From Mesorhizobium sp. B2-3-4 (GTDB taxonomy: Bacteria; Pseudomonadota; Alphaproteobacteria; Rhizobiales; Rhizobiaceae): a DNA stretch of 64,000 bases. The translations under genes were made by a program, and so were the position numbers. Where the stretch lies: positions 104,215 to 168,214 of the forward strand of contig NZ_VFVY01000017.1 of the NCBI RefSeq assembly GCF_006442315.1. The letters run 5' to 3'. Below are positions 36,214-46,110 of the stretch, piece after piece. The notes beneath the pieces are model-generated. The model had not been told where the DNA came from. It was given only the letters and a program-made list of their open reading frames with translations, and did no database searches. Each line of letters opens with the position of its first letter. Position 1 is the first letter of the stretch.

Positions 36214-37071
36214 ATGACCTCGCAGACCAAGTCAGGTTCGGGCAGCGGCACGATCACCACCAGGGACGGAACGCAGATTTTCTACAAGGACTGGGGAACC
36301 GGCCAGCCGGTCGTCTTCCATCACGGCTGGCCGCTGAGCAGCGACGACTGGGACGCGCAGATGCTGTTTTTCCTGTCCAAGGGTTACCGCGTCATTGCCC
36401 ATGACCGCCGTGGCCATGGCCGCTCGACGCAGACCGACATCGGCAACGAGATGGACACCTATGCCGCCGACGTGGCTGAACTTGCCGCGCATCTCGACCT
36501 CAAGGACGCCATCCATGTCGGCCATTCGACCGGCGGCGGGGAAGTGGCGCGCTACGTCGCGCAATACGGTTCGAGCGGCCGTGTCGCCAAGGCGGTGCTG
36601 ATCGGCGCAGTGCCGCCGATCATGCTCAAGACGCCAGCCAATCCCGGCGGCCTGCCGATCGAGGTGTTCGACGGCTTTCGCTCGGCCCAGGCGGCCAACC
36701 GCGCCCAATTCTTCCGGGATGTTCCGGCCGGCCCGTTCTACGGGTTCAACCGTCCGGGCGCCGAGGTGTCGCAAGGGGTGGTCGACAATTGGTGGCGCCA
36801 GGGCATGATGGGTGGCACCAAGGCGCATTATGACTGCATCAAGGCCTTTTCGGAAACCGACTTCACCGAGGATCTGAAGGCAATCGACGTTCCGGTGCTG
36901 GTCATGCACGGCGATGACGACCAGATCGTTCCGATCGCCGATTCGGCGCTGCTGGCGATCAAGCTGCTCAAGAAGGGCGAGCTCAAGATCTACAAGGGCT
37001 TTCCGCACGGCATGGCCACCACCCACGCCGACATCATCAACGCCGACCTCCTGGCTTTCTTCGAGGCGTAG
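36214..37071 (+). CDS. alpha/beta hydrolase, non-haem chloroperoxidase type
   Basis: This 285-residue hydrolase has the nucleophile elbow GHSTGGGEVARYVAQYG (Ser), the oxyanion region FHHGWPLSSDDWDAQMLFFL, and catalytic Asp and His in VLVMHGDDDQIVPIADSAL and FPHGMATTHAD. These match cofactor-free haloperoxidases and arylesterases that form peracids. With an OhrR-like regulator next door it probably deals with peroxides or esters made under oxidative stress. The ribosome binding site AAGGAGATTGAG is strong. Confidence 0.9.
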   Translation: MTSQTKSGSGSGTITTRDGTQIFYKDWGTGQPVVFHHGWPLSSDDWDAQMLFFLSKGYRVIAHDRRGHGRSTQTDIGNEMDTYAADVAELAAHLDLKDAIHVGHSTGGGEVARYVAQYGSSGRVAKAVLIGAVPPIMLKTPANPGGLPIEVFDGFRSAQAANRAQFFRDVPAGPFYGFNRPGAEVSQGVVDNWWRQGMMGGTKAHYDCIKAFSETDFTEDLKAIDVPVLVMHGDDDQIVPIADSALLAIKLLKKGELKIYKGFPHGMATTHADIINADLLAFFEA

Positions 37072-37088
37072 CTTTTTACCGCCAAACA

Positions 37089-37122
37089 AAAATGCACCCG
37101 CCGGCAGGCGGGTGCATTTTTT
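37089..37122. terminator. strong bidirectional terminator
   Basis: AAAATGCACCCGCC (37089-37102), loop GGCA, and its exact complement (37107-37120) followed by TT; A-run before and T-run after. A perfect 14-bp stem between the convergent hydrolase and MFS genes works as a terminator for both. Confidence 0.92.
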
Positions 37123-37140
37123 GGATACGGTCTGGAAGGT

Positions 37141-38382
37141 TCAAGCGGCCGCTTGCGCCTTGCGGGCTTCCTTCATGTTGGGCAGGAACACCGTCAGCAG
37201 GCCCAGGAACGGCAGGTAGGAGCAGATCTGGAAGACGAAGTCGATGCCCTTCATGTCGGCGACGACGCCAAGCACGGCGGCCGCGATGCCGCCCACGCCG
37301 AAGGCGAAGCCGAAGAAGATGCCGGCGATCATGCCGACGCGGCCTGGTACCAGTTCCTGCGCGAAGACGACGATGTTGGAAAAGGCCGACGACAGGATCA
37401 GGCCGATCAGCACGGTCAGCACCATTGTCCATTCCATGTTGGCGTAGGGGAGCGCCAGCGTGAAGGGCAGGACGCCGACGATCGAGAACCAGATCATCGC
37501 CTTTTGTCCATAACGGTCGCCGAACGGACCGCCGAGCAGGATGCCCAGCGCCGAGGAGCCGAGGAAGAGAAACAGCATGACCTGCGACATCTGCACCGAA
37601 ACGCCGAACTTATGGATGGAGTAGAAGGTGTAGTAGCTGGCCAGGCTGGAGATGTAGGCATTCTTGGTCAGCACCAGCAGCGTCAGCACGACCAGCGCGC
37701 CCATCACCTTGCGGCGCGGGAAGGGCGAGACGAAACCGGCCGTCTTGCGGGTGTCCTGCGTGGCGCGCAGCCGGCTATACCAGCCGCCGACCTGCCACAG
37801 GATGACGATGCCGATCAGCGAGCCGACGGCGAACCAGGCGATGCTGGACTGGCCGAAGGGCACGACGATGAAGGCGGCCAGCAACGGGCCCATGGACTGG
37901 CCGAAATTGCCGCCGACCTGGAATAGCGACTGCGCCAGTCCGAACCGGCCACCGGACGCGAAGCGGGCGATGCGCGAGGATTCCGGGTGGAAGATCGCCG
38001 AACCGATGCCGATCAGCGAGGCGCCGAGCAGGAGCAGGTAGTAATGCCCGGCATAGGCCAGCACGACCAGCCCGATCAGAGAGGACGCCATGCCCCAGGG
38101 CAGCGAATAGGGCATCGGCTTCTTGTCGGTGACCGCGCCGATGATCGGCTGCAGCAGCGATGCCGTCACCTGAAAGGTGAAGGTCAACAGGCCGATCTGC
38201 CAGAAATCGAGGCCGTAATTGTCTTTCAGAAGCGGATAAATGGCCGATAGCAGCGACTGCATGATGTCGTTGATGCAGTGGCACAGGCTCACCGCCAGGA
38301 TGACGGTGAAGGCCGTCGCCTGGGCTGAAGCGTGACTGGCGGTCGCGGGTGCCGCGACGCTGGTGGCTGTCGTATCGGTCAA
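37141..38382 (-). CDS. MFS transporter, fosmidomycin-resistance (Fsr) type
   Basis: The protein has 12 predicted membrane helices. VSLCHCINDIMQSLLSAIYP and GIGSAIFHPESSRIARFASG match the Fsr subgroup of MFS drug exporters. No ATG fits well: the upstream ATG at 38559 would make 472 residues and overlap the divergent AraC gene. TTG 38382 with GGAG six bases upstream gives 413 residues, the usual size, and is preferred. The drug substrate is unknown. The divergent AraC-type regulator likely controls it. Confidence 0.85.
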   Translation of the reverse strand: MTDTTATSVAAPATASHASAQATAFTVILAVSLCHCINDIMQSLLSAIYPLLKDNYGLDFWQIGLLTFTFQVTASLLQPIIGAVTDKKPMPYSLPWGMASSLIGLVVLAYAGHYYLLLLGASLIGIGSAIFHPESSRIARFASGGRFGLAQSLFQVGGNFGQSMGPLLAAFIVVPFGQSSIAWFAVGSLIGIVILWQVGGWYSRLRATQDTRKTAGFVSPFPRRKVMGALVVLTLLVLTKNAYISSLASYYTFYSIHKFGVSVQMSQVMLFLFLGSSALGILLGGPFGDRYGQKAMIWFSIVGVLPFTLALPYANMEWTMVLTVLIGLILSSAFSNIVVFAQELVPGRVGMIAGIFFGFAFGVGGIAAAVLGVVADMKGIDFVFQICSYLPFLGLLTVFLPNMKEARKAQAAA

Positions 38383-38552
38383 GATAGGCTCCGTAGTCTT
38401 TTTGGCGGCAATGCCGCAGGGTGGATTTTGCGGGCGTTCCCGCACCGCAGGGGTAACAAGGCGGGACGCTCCCGCAGGCAGCCTTATAAGCCGGTTGCCA
38501 AGCGACTTCTTTCGTGGTTTGGTCCAATAGTTTCGCAAGTGGGCCATACCGG

Positions 38553-39437
38553 ATGCCAAACAGCACGGAAATCTTCAAGGCGCCCAGTGCCGATTTCGAT
38601 CTGTTGCACCTGAGCCGATGGCAGTGGCTGGAGCAGGCGGTCGGGCCGGTCGTGGCTTTGCCGACCGAATATCCCGACGGTTACCATGTCCCCCAGCACC
38701 GCCACAGCCGCAGCCAGTTGCTGCATGCGCTGGTCGGCGTCGTGCTGGTGACGACGCGGCATGGGCGCTGGATGGTGCCGCCCGACCACGCGATGTGGAT
38801 TCCGGCCGGCATCGAGCATTCCGTCGAGATGCTGGGCGACGTCTCGATGCGTTCCGTCTATGTCATGCCGCAGGCGATAGAGGGGCTGCCCGAGGGACTG
38901 CGCGTCGTCGGCGTCACCGACCTGATGCACAGCCTGATCGTGGAATCGGAAAAGCTGCCGCAGGGCGGTGAGCTGGAAGGGCGCGGCGGGCTGATCATGA
39001 ATCTCCTGCTGCATGAAATTCCGACCTTGCCGGAACGGCCGCTCGGCCTGCCGTTCCCGTCCGATCCCAAATTGGCGGCGCTGTGCCGGCGCTTCGTCGC
39101 CGCTCCCTCGCCGCACGCGACGATCGACGAATGGGCCGACAGCGTGGGCATGAGCCGGCGCTCCTTCACCCGCGCCTTCCAGCGCCAGACCGGCCTGTCC
39201 CTGTCGACATGGCGCCAGCAGGCCTGCCTGTTCGCGGCCTTGCCCAGGCTTGCCGATGGCGAGCCGATCACCAGGGTGGCGCTCGATCTCGGCTATGACA
39301 GCGTGCCGGCCTTCATTACCATGTTCAAGCGCATGCTGGGTTCCTCGCCGCGCGGCTATATGCGCGGTGCGCGCGAAAGCGTCGAGGTCGCCCGTCGCCT
39401 GATCGGCCCGGTTCGGCTGGAAAGTCCCGCGCCTTGA
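38553..39437 (+). CDS. AraC family transcriptional regulator with N-terminal cupin
   Basis: This 294-residue regulator has a cupin-like sensing domain in residues 30-130 (YHVPQHRHSRSQLLHALVGV, WIPAGIEHSVEML) and a C-terminal double helix-turn-helix (IDEWADSVGMSRRSFTRAFQ and ITRVALDLGYDSVPAFITMF). The layout resembles NimR-type regulators that control a neighbouring MFS exporter, as here. ATG 38553 is preferred over GTG 38514, which has no ribosome binding site. Confidence 0.88.
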   Translation: MPNSTEIFKAPSADFDLLHLSRWQWLEQAVGPVVALPTEYPDGYHVPQHRHSRSQLLHALVGVVLVTTRHGRWMVPPDHAMWIPAGIEHSVEMLGDVSMRSVYVMPQAIEGLPEGLRVVGVTDLMHSLIVESEKLPQGGELEGRGGLIMNLLLHEIPTLPERPLGLPFPSDPKLAALCRRFVAAPSPHATIDEWADSVGMSRRSFTRAFQRQTGLSLSTWRQQACLFAALPRLADGEPITRVALDLGYDSVPAFITMFKRMLGSSPRGYMRGARESVEVARRLIGPVRLESPAP

Positions 39438-39477
39438 GCGCGCTTTTCCCGGAATTGTCCTAAATCGTCACTGCGAC

Positions 39478-40413
<936 letters not shown>

Positions 40414-40568
40414 GCACCGTTCCTGGTGGAGGACGGAGAGGCCTGGGGGACTCTCCTACGCCTTTTAACCGGGCTTTTAGCGGCCCGCGCCGGTATTGCA
40501 AGCGCCGAGATCGGGAATCCGCCGGCTAAGGTCAAGAAAGCTGTTGGCCATCGCCGACCGGCAACACT

Positions 40569-41207
40569 TCAACCCGCCTTGCCGCCGAGAAAGGCCGCGA
40601 ACTGATCGATCGTCTGGTCGGCGATCGCCTGCATGGTGGCCGGCGACACCGACTTCCAGCTGTCGGCGCCCGCGCTGCCGCCGGAATTGGTCGAAGGCGC
40701 CTTCATCTGGCCGTTGATGCGGTGCAACCGGTTGCCGGAGGGGTCGTAGACGTCCCAGACATAGATGACGGTGGTGTCCTTGCCCTCCGACATCGCCGAG
40801 AAATAGCCCTTGAGCACATGGGTCGCGGTCTGGTCCTGGCTGCCGGCCAGCGTGATGCCGCGCTGCTTGGCGCGTGTCTGCAGTTCCGCCGTCAGCGGCG
40901 TGGCGGCTTCCACCGAAGCGCCGACGATCGGGGCGATCTGCAGGCGTGTCCTGGCCAGGACGGCGGCGGCCTGGGCGGAGGTGACGGGCGCCGCGGCAGG
41001 GGTGCCCGCCGTGGCGGCCGGCGCGGCTGTCGATGGCGCCGGGGCGGGCGTGGTGGCCGCGGCGCTGCCTTGCGCGGCCGGTGCGGCTTGCGCCGAGGCC
41101 GCCGGCGGGGTGATGGCGGAAGGTTCGAGGACGTCCTTTGCGTTGGTGCAGGCAGCCAGAGCCAATGCCACAAGCAATGACACGGTCGTCACATGCGATC
41201 GTCTCAT
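40569..41207 (-). CDS. lipoprotein with Ala/Pro-rich linker, unknown function
   Basis: The 212-residue protein begins MRRSHVTTVSLLVALALAAC, where LAAC is a lipobox. A low-complexity Ala/Pro/Thr stretch of about 55 residues follows (residues 30-85), then a folded domain with THVLKGYFSAMSEGKDTTVI and YVWDVYDPSGNRLHRINGQM. The linker would let the domain reach through the periplasm. Family unknown. It sits between the M24 protein and prs and shares their strand. Confidence 0.8.
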   Translation of the reverse strand: MRRSHVTTVSLLVALALAACTNAKDVLEPSAITPPAASAQAAPAAQGSAAATTPAPAPSTAAPAATAGTPAAAPVTSAQAAAVLARTRLQIAPIVGASVEAATPLTAELQTRAKQRGITLAGSQDQTATHVLKGYFSAMSEGKDTTVIYVWDVYDPSGNRLHRINGQMKAPSTNSGGSAGADSWKSVSPATMQAIADQTIDQFAAFLGGKAG

Positions 41208-41250
41208 TTGCCTTCTAACTCCTTGGCGAAGAACGCCTCCCATTATGGAT

Positions 41251-42402
41251 TCACTGCACGATCAAGTCGAGATCATGGCGGGAAAGCGGCTTCGGCTGGG
41301 ATTCGGTGGTCAGGTAGGTGCGGCCAAGCGTCATTGCCGTCTCGGTCTCGGAATCCATGATGATCATATGCGCGAACAGCGTCATGTTGGGCGCGATCGG
41401 TTCCGGATTGCCCTGGTAGAACATCGGCATGTCCATCCAGGACGGCGTGAAGCGGGCGCCGACCGAATAGCCGCAGGCGTTCAGCCGGTGCTTGGTCAGG
41501 CCGTGCGCCTCCATGGTGCGGGCGTGAGCGTCGAACACGTCGCCGAAGGTGTTTCCCGGCGTCATTGCCTTTTCGACCGCCAGAAGTGCCGCGCGTGCGG
41601 CGTCGAACAGCTCCTGATGGCGCTTGGAGACCTTGCCGGTCAGCACCGTGCGCATCATCGGCGCATGGTAGTGATTGAAGACGCCGGCCCATTCGAGCGT
41701 CAGCTGGTCGTTCTTGGTGAGTTTGCGGCGGCCGGCCTTGTAGCGGCACAAAAGTGCGTCGACGCCGGAGCCGATGATGAACTCGTTGGCCGGATAGTCA
41801 CCGCCGCCGGCGAAGATCGCGCCCTGCATGGCGGCCAGGATCAGGGCCTCGTCGCCACCTTGCTTGATCAGCGGCAGGGCCGCGTCCAGCGCGTCGTCGG
41901 AGAGGCTGGCGGCCTTTTCCGCCTTGGCGATTTCGGCCGGGCTCTTGAACAGGCGCAGCCGGCCGACGATGCCGGAAGCGTCGGCGATCTGGCCGAAGGT
42001 CTGCAACTGCTCGTCCAAACGGCGGCCATTGTAGGCGGTCAGGCCGTGCGTGTCGTATTCGACGCCGATGCGGGCGCCGAGCAGGTCGAGATCGTTGAGC
42101 AGGTTGCGCAGGTCGACCGCCGGATTGGCGCCGTCGCGGTCGGTCCACAGCACGATGTTGTCGATGATCGAGGTCTGTCGCGCCTGTCGCAGGTCGGCAG
42201 AGCGTGTCAGGAGCACCATCGAGCCGTCGGCCTTCACCACCAGGCATTGGAAGAAGCAGAAGCCGAACGTGTCGTAACCCGTCAGCCAGTACATGCTTTC
42301 CTGCGCGAACAGCAGGATGGCGTCGAGCTTCTTCTCGGCCATCTCGATCATCAACCGGTCGCGCCGCGCGTCGAATTCGGATCGTTCAAAATGCAGCGCC
42401 AT
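41251..42402 (-). CDS. M24 (creatinase/aminopeptidase P) family protein lacking the metal ligands
   Basis: The 383-residue protein has the two-domain creatinase N-terminal and pita-bread layout. Around residues 234-251 it reads LTLEWAGVFNHYHAPMMRT, where true aminopeptidases have the two Asp ligands. The His ligand region is YSVGARFTPSW (residues 312-322) and the Glu regions read LFAHMIIMDSET and AMTLGRTYLTTE. I cannot find the D-D-H-E-E set, so a metal-dependent peptidase activity is unlikely. Creatinase and relatives are metal-free precedents. It overlaps pgeF by one base. Confidence 0.85.
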   Translation of the reverse strand: MALHFERSEFDARRDRLMIEMAEKKLDAILLFAQESMYWLTGYDTFGFCFFQCLVVKADGSMVLLTRSADLRQARQTSIIDNIVLWTDRDGANPAVDLRNLLNDLDLLGARIGVEYDTHGLTAYNGRRLDEQLQTFGQIADASGIVGRLRLFKSPAEIAKAEKAASLSDDALDAALPLIKQGGDEALILAAMQGAIFAGGGDYPANEFIIGSGVDALLCRYKAGRRKLTKNDQLTLEWAGVFNHYHAPMMRTVLTGKVSKRHQELFDAARAALLAVEKAMTPGNTFGDVFDAHARTMEAHGLTKHRLNACGYSVGARFTPSWMDMPMFYQGNPEPIAPNMTLFAHMIIMDSETETAMTLGRTYLTTESQPKPLSRHDLDLIVQ

Positions 42403-43196
42403 TATTCATTCTCCAAAACGATTGCCGAGACCTGCCGGCCATAATCGGGTTCCCTGCGGTGCGTGGTGCGCCGATAGGAGTAGAAAAGATCTTCCTCGGC
42501 ATAGGTGCAGCGGCCGAGGCCTTCCGCACTGACGCCGGCCTTGAGAAGCCGCTCGACGGTGTAGAGATTGAGGTCGAACATCGAATGACCGGCATGCGCC
42601 GACGGCGCGAAGTAACGCGCATTTTCGGCATCCGCCTCGACGAAGCGGGCGACGAATTCCGGCCCGACTTCGTAATTGTCGGGGCCGATCGAAGGGCCGA
42701 GCACGGCGATGATGTTTTCGCGGCGGGCGCCAAGGCTCTCCATGGCGGCAACGGTGTTTTCGAGCACGCCCGTGAAAGCGCCTTTCCAGCCGGCATGCGC
42801 CGCGCCGATGATGCGCGCCCCGACATCCGCGAACAGGACCGGGCCGCAATCGGCGGTCGAGGCGCCGATGGCGATGCCGGGCCGGTCGGTGACGATGGCG
42901 TCGGCCTTGGGCCGCTCGCCGGCGAAGGGTTCCCTGGCGATGACGACGTCGGGCGAATGGACCTGCCAGGCGGTCAGGAGATGGCTGGCGGGCACACCCA
43001 TCCAGGCGGCGACGCGGGTCCGGTTCTCGGCCACCAGCGCCTGGTCGTCCGCCGATCCGCTGCCGATGTTGAGACCCTGGTAGATGCCGGTGGAGACGCC
43101 GCCGACGCGGGTGAAATAGCCGTGGCGGATGCCTTGGGCGCGTGCCTTGTCCAGCAGCGGCGACCGAACGGGATCCGGTTTGGTCTGATTGAGCAT
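42402..43196 (-). CDS. pgeF: peptidoglycan editing factor PgeF (YfiH/laccase-domain family)
   Basis: This 264-residue protein has the zinc-site motifs TAWQVHSPDVV (His), ASTADCGPVLFAD (Cys) and GAAHAGWKGAFTGVLENTV (His). Relatives act on misincorporated serine in peptidoglycan precursors and show polyphenol oxidase and adenosine-cleaving activity in vitro. The ATG at 43196 matches family length; the frame is open well upstream. It is part of the lgt-midA-pgeF run conserved in rhizobia. Confidence 0.93.
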   Translation of the reverse strand: MLNQTKPDPVRSPLLDKARAQGIRHGYFTRVGGVSTGIYQGLNIGSGSADDQALVAENRTRVAAWMGVPASHLLTAWQVHSPDVVIAREPFAGERPKADAIVTDRPGIAIGASTADCGPVLFADVGARIIGAAHAGWKGAFTGVLENTVAAMESLGARRENIIAVLGPSIGPDNYEVGPEFVARFVEADAENARYFAPSAHAGHSMFDLNLYTVERLLKAGVSAEGLGRCTYAEEDLFYSYRRTTHRREPDYGRQVSAIVLENE

Positions 43197-43299
43197 GCGG
43201 GCGTTGTTGTCCGTGTGGGCGGTTTCGTCAAGCAAAAGCGGCCGGCGGTGCGGCCGCTGTCTTACCGGACGGGAGATTGGGAGGGGCAGCGGTGAAAAG

Positions 43300-44388
43300 T
43301 CAATCCGCTGTCGCGAAAGGCCGGACTGCCGTGCCGCGCGGAACGACGGCGAGGACCTTGAAGAGTTCGCCCATGGCTTGCGGGCCGGCGAGGCGCTCGA
43401 CGGCATCCGATATCGTGTCGCGTGCCGCCTGGCCGGCATCGGCGCCCAACTGGCCGGCGCGCTCCAGAATACCCATGCCGAGCAGGAAATTGCCCTGCGT
43501 CGACAGATGGGCGTCGAGACCATGCGCGCGCACGACAGCCGCAAGGGCGGCGAAATCGACATGGGACGTCAGGTCGGCCTCGCCGGGATTGGCCAGCACG
43601 TCTTCGTAATTGTGCCGGCGCAAGGCCTGCAGCGTGTCACCGACACCGGGCCGCAGATGGCCGTAGTCGAGGAACAGGCCGGCACCGCCGTCGCTGGCCA
43701 TGCGTTCTGCGATCGCCGCCATCAGAGCGGTGCGAGCGGGCGCGACTTCGACCACCGCGCCTTGCGGCGCGTCGCCGGCATCCCTGGGCAGGAGCGTCGG
43801 GTCGATCGAGCCGGCGCCGGCGAAGAAACAAAGATTGTCCGCCTCGTCCAGGCCGACCATGCGCTCACGCCACGTGGCGCCGGCGCGCACGAACTGGCGG
43901 ATGGGCACGGCGTCGAACAATTCGTTGCCGATGATTAGCAGCGGCTGCCGCGGCAGCGTGTCGATGGTTTCGTGCCAGGAGATGGCGAAGGGTGTCGCGC
44001 CGAGTGTCTGTTTCTGGATGTCCGCCAGCCGCGGGCTGGTCTCGATCATGGCGAAGGCGGCGCCATTGGCCAGCGCCGGGTCGAGCCGCGACAGGGTGCG
44101 CAGCATGTCCTTCATCAGCGTGCCGCGGCCCGGGCCGATCTCGGCGACGGTGACTGGCATCGGCCGGCCGATCGCCACCCAGGCCTGGTAGAGCCAGACG
44201 GCGACGAGTTCGCCGAACATCTGGCTGATCTCCGGCGCGGTGACGAAGTCGCCGGCTGCCCCGAAAGGCTCGCGCGTCGTGTAGTAGCCGTCGCGCGGAT
44301 CGAACAGGCACAGCGCCATGTATTCATTGACCGGCATCGGGCCCACCGCCTCGATCAGGTCGATGATCCTGGCCTTCAGCAGCGTCAT
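43300..44388 (-). CDS. MidA/NDUFAF7 family SAM-dependent methyltransferase
   Basis: This 362-residue protein has GYYTTREPFGAAGDFVTAPE and ISQMFGELVAVWLYQAW, signatures of COG1565, and the SAM-binding VTVAEIGPGRGTLMKDMLR. The mitochondrial homologue NDUFAF7 methylates an arginine of a complex I subunit, so a role in complex I assembly is plausible. It overlaps lgt by four bases. Confidence 0.92.
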   Translation of the reverse strand: MTLLKARIIDLIEAVGPMPVNEYMALCLFDPRDGYYTTREPFGAAGDFVTAPEISQMFGELVAVWLYQAWVAIGRPMPVTVAEIGPGRGTLMKDMLRTLSRLDPALANGAAFAMIETSPRLADIQKQTLGATPFAISWHETIDTLPRQPLLIIGNELFDAVPIRQFVRAGATWRERMVGLDEADNLCFFAGAGSIDPTLLPRDAGDAPQGAVVEVAPARTALMAAIAERMASDGGAGLFLDYGHLRPGVGDTLQALRRHNYEDVLANPGEADLTSHVDFAALAAVVRAHGLDAHLSTQGNFLLGMGILERAGQLGADAGQAARDTISDAVERLAGPQAMGELFKVLAVVPRGTAVRPFATAD

Positions 44389-45245
44389 GTCGCCTGCGGC
44401 TGTGTCTGCGCCACCGGCTTGGCCGTCGCCATCGCCCAGATGCCGGCCAGCACCATCGGCGTCGACAGGATCATGCCCATGGTCAGCCAGTTGGTTTGGA
44501 GGAGATAGCCGAGCTGCTGGTCGGGCTCGCGGAAGAACTCGACGAAAATGCGCGACAGGCCGTAACCGCAGATGAAGGCGCCGCCGAGAAAGCGCGGCGT
44601 CTTAAGCTTCAGGCGCGAATGGGTGAGGATGCGCAGCACGAGGAACAGCACGAGGCCTTCCAGCAGTGCCTCGTAGAGCTGGCTCGGATGGCGGGTGAAC
44701 GGGCCGCCATTGGGGAACTCGATTGCCCAGGGCACATCGCTCGGCCGCCCCCAGAGCTCGGAGTTGATGAAGTTGGCGACGCGCACCAGACCCAGCCCGA
44801 CTGGCACGCCGGCGGCCACGACATCGAACAGCGACCAGGTGCGAATGCCGCGCCTGATGGAGAACAGCGTCATGGCGAGGATGACGCCGAGCAGGCCGCC
44901 GTGGAAGGACATGCCGCCCTGCCAGACCGCGAAAATGTCGAGCGGGTGGGCGATATAGCGCGCCAGGTCGTAGAAGAGCACGTAGCCGGTGCGGCCGCCC
45001 AGCACCACGCCGATGGCCGCCCAGACGATGAAATCGTCGAGATCCTCCGGCTTCATCGGCAGGACGCCGTCGGGCCAGAGTTTGGGATTGGCGGCGAGCC
45101 GCTTGGCGTACCACCAGGCAAACAGGATGCCGACGATGTAACCGATGCCGTACCAGTGCACCGCCAAAGGCCCGATCTGGACGAGAATCGGGTTGATGTT
45201 GGGAAAAGGCAGGGAAGCCAGCGGCAGCAGGAAATATTCGTTCAA
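44385..45245 (-). CDS. lgt: prolipoprotein diacylglyceryl transferase
   Basis: This is a 286-residue membrane enzyme with about seven helices. Hallmarks are VHWYGIGYIVGILFAWWYAK, GGMSFHGGLLGVILAMTLF, and FINSELWGRPSDVPWAIEFP. It transfers diacylglycerol from phosphatidylglycerol to the lipobox cysteine of lipoproteins. It is the first gene of the minus-strand housekeeping block. Confidence 0.97.
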   Translation of the reverse strand: MNEYFLLPLASLPFPNINPILVQIGPLAVHWYGIGYIVGILFAWWYAKRLAANPKLWPDGVLPMKPEDLDDFIVWAAIGVVLGGRTGYVLFYDLARYIAHPLDIFAVWQGGMSFHGGLLGVILAMTLFSIRRGIRTWSLFDVVAAGVPVGLGLVRVANFINSELWGRPSDVPWAIEFPNGGPFTRHPSQLYEALLEGLVLFLVLRILTHSRLKLKTPRFLGGAFICGYGLSRIFVEFFREPDQQLGYLLQTNWLTMGMILSTPMVLAGIWAMATAKPVAQTQPQAT

Positions 45246-45373
45246 CGGGGAGCTCTCGGGTTGCGATCGGCGCGGACCATGCGGCAGGGTTTTGGCAGGG
45301 TCAAGGCAAGGTGCGAGCCGTCAACGATCCGGCAGCAGGGCCGCTTCAGGCGCCATCGCGCGGGTAGCGATGC

Positions 45374-45616
45374 TCAACCCTTGGGCTTGGCGGCCACCAA
45401 TTCACGCAAGGCGTCGTTGATCCTGTCCTGCCAGCCCGGCCCGTCTTCCTGGAAATGATCGAGCACGGCGCGGTCGATCTTGATCGAGACGAGCTCGCGG
45501 ACATCAGGGGCGGCCGATGGCTGGCGAGGCGGAGCTTCGACAGGCTTCTTGACCGGCTTGAACACAGCTTCGGCGGCAGCGAATGGATTTGTCGGTCGGC
45601 GCGGGGGCGTTGCCAT
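45374..45616 (-). CDS. BrnA-like ribbon-helix-helix protein without adjacent toxin
   Basis: The 80-residue protein has a proline-rich N-terminal half and a C-terminal RHH-like domain VSIKIDRAVLDHFQEDGPGW followed by QDRINDALRELVAAK. This resembles BrnA antitoxins. No BrnT-type toxin (about 90 residues) is found directly beside it; the flanks hold lgt and ubiK. It may be an orphan antitoxin or a RHH regulator retained for its own role. Confidence 0.7.
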   Translation of the reverse strand: MATPPRRPTNPFAAAEAVFKPVKKPVEAPPRQPSAAPDVRELVSIKIDRAVLDHFQEDGPGWQDRINDALRELVAAKPKG

Positions 45617-45807
45617 TAGTTGACCCTGATTGGAGGCATGCTTGACGGCACGATAGGCGACTCGGCATCTTCAAGTACAGCCTTGGGAAAGATGCGGGAT
45701 ATTGCCTGGCCTACCGTATCGTGCGCCATAGCAACGCAGATGTCGTAGCCCTTCTTGCATTCGGCGCCCCACGCCACTACGTCATTTCGAGCAAGCGAGG
45801 ATTTGCC

Positions 45808-46110
45808 ATGTCGACCGGACCGAACCGCATTCTCGATGAATTCGCCAAGCTGATGACCGATGCCGCCGGTGCGGCTCAAGGTGTTCGCCGCGAGGTGGAA
45901 ACGGCCTTCAAGGGCCAGGCGGAGCGCATCCTGAATTCCATGGATGTCGTGCAGCGCGAGGAGTTCGAAGCCGCGCGCGAGATGGCGGCCAAGGCGCGGG
46001 AAGAGAATGGCAGGCTTGCCGAGCGCATCGAGGCGCTCGAGGCCAGGATCGCCGAATTAACCGGTCAGGCCACACCTGCGGCTCCGGCGAAGCCCAAGCC
46101 GAAAAAATAA
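45808..46110 (+). CDS. ubiK: UbiK/BMFP-family accessory factor
   Basis: This 100-residue protein matches the YqiC/UbiK family: an amphipathic helix (NRILDEFAKLMTDAAGAAQG), VREEVE-like VRREVETAFKGQAERILN, then a C-terminal trimeric coiled coil (AREENGRLAERIEALEARIA). UbiK assists ubiquinone synthesis at the membrane. The ATG at 45808 is chosen because it gives the family's N-terminus. A Lys/Pro-rich tail is at the end. Confidence 0.85.
   Translation: MSTGPNRILDEFAKLMTDAAGAAQGVRREVETAFKGQAERILNSMDVVQREEFEAAREMAAKAREENGRLAERIEALEARIAELTGQATPAAPAKPKPKK

Noticed and set aside
45616..45879. 87-codon minus-strand frame between the BrnA-like gene and ubiK
   Set aside because: It overlaps the ubiK start in antisense and shows no toxin or other features; kept as doubtful, not annotated.
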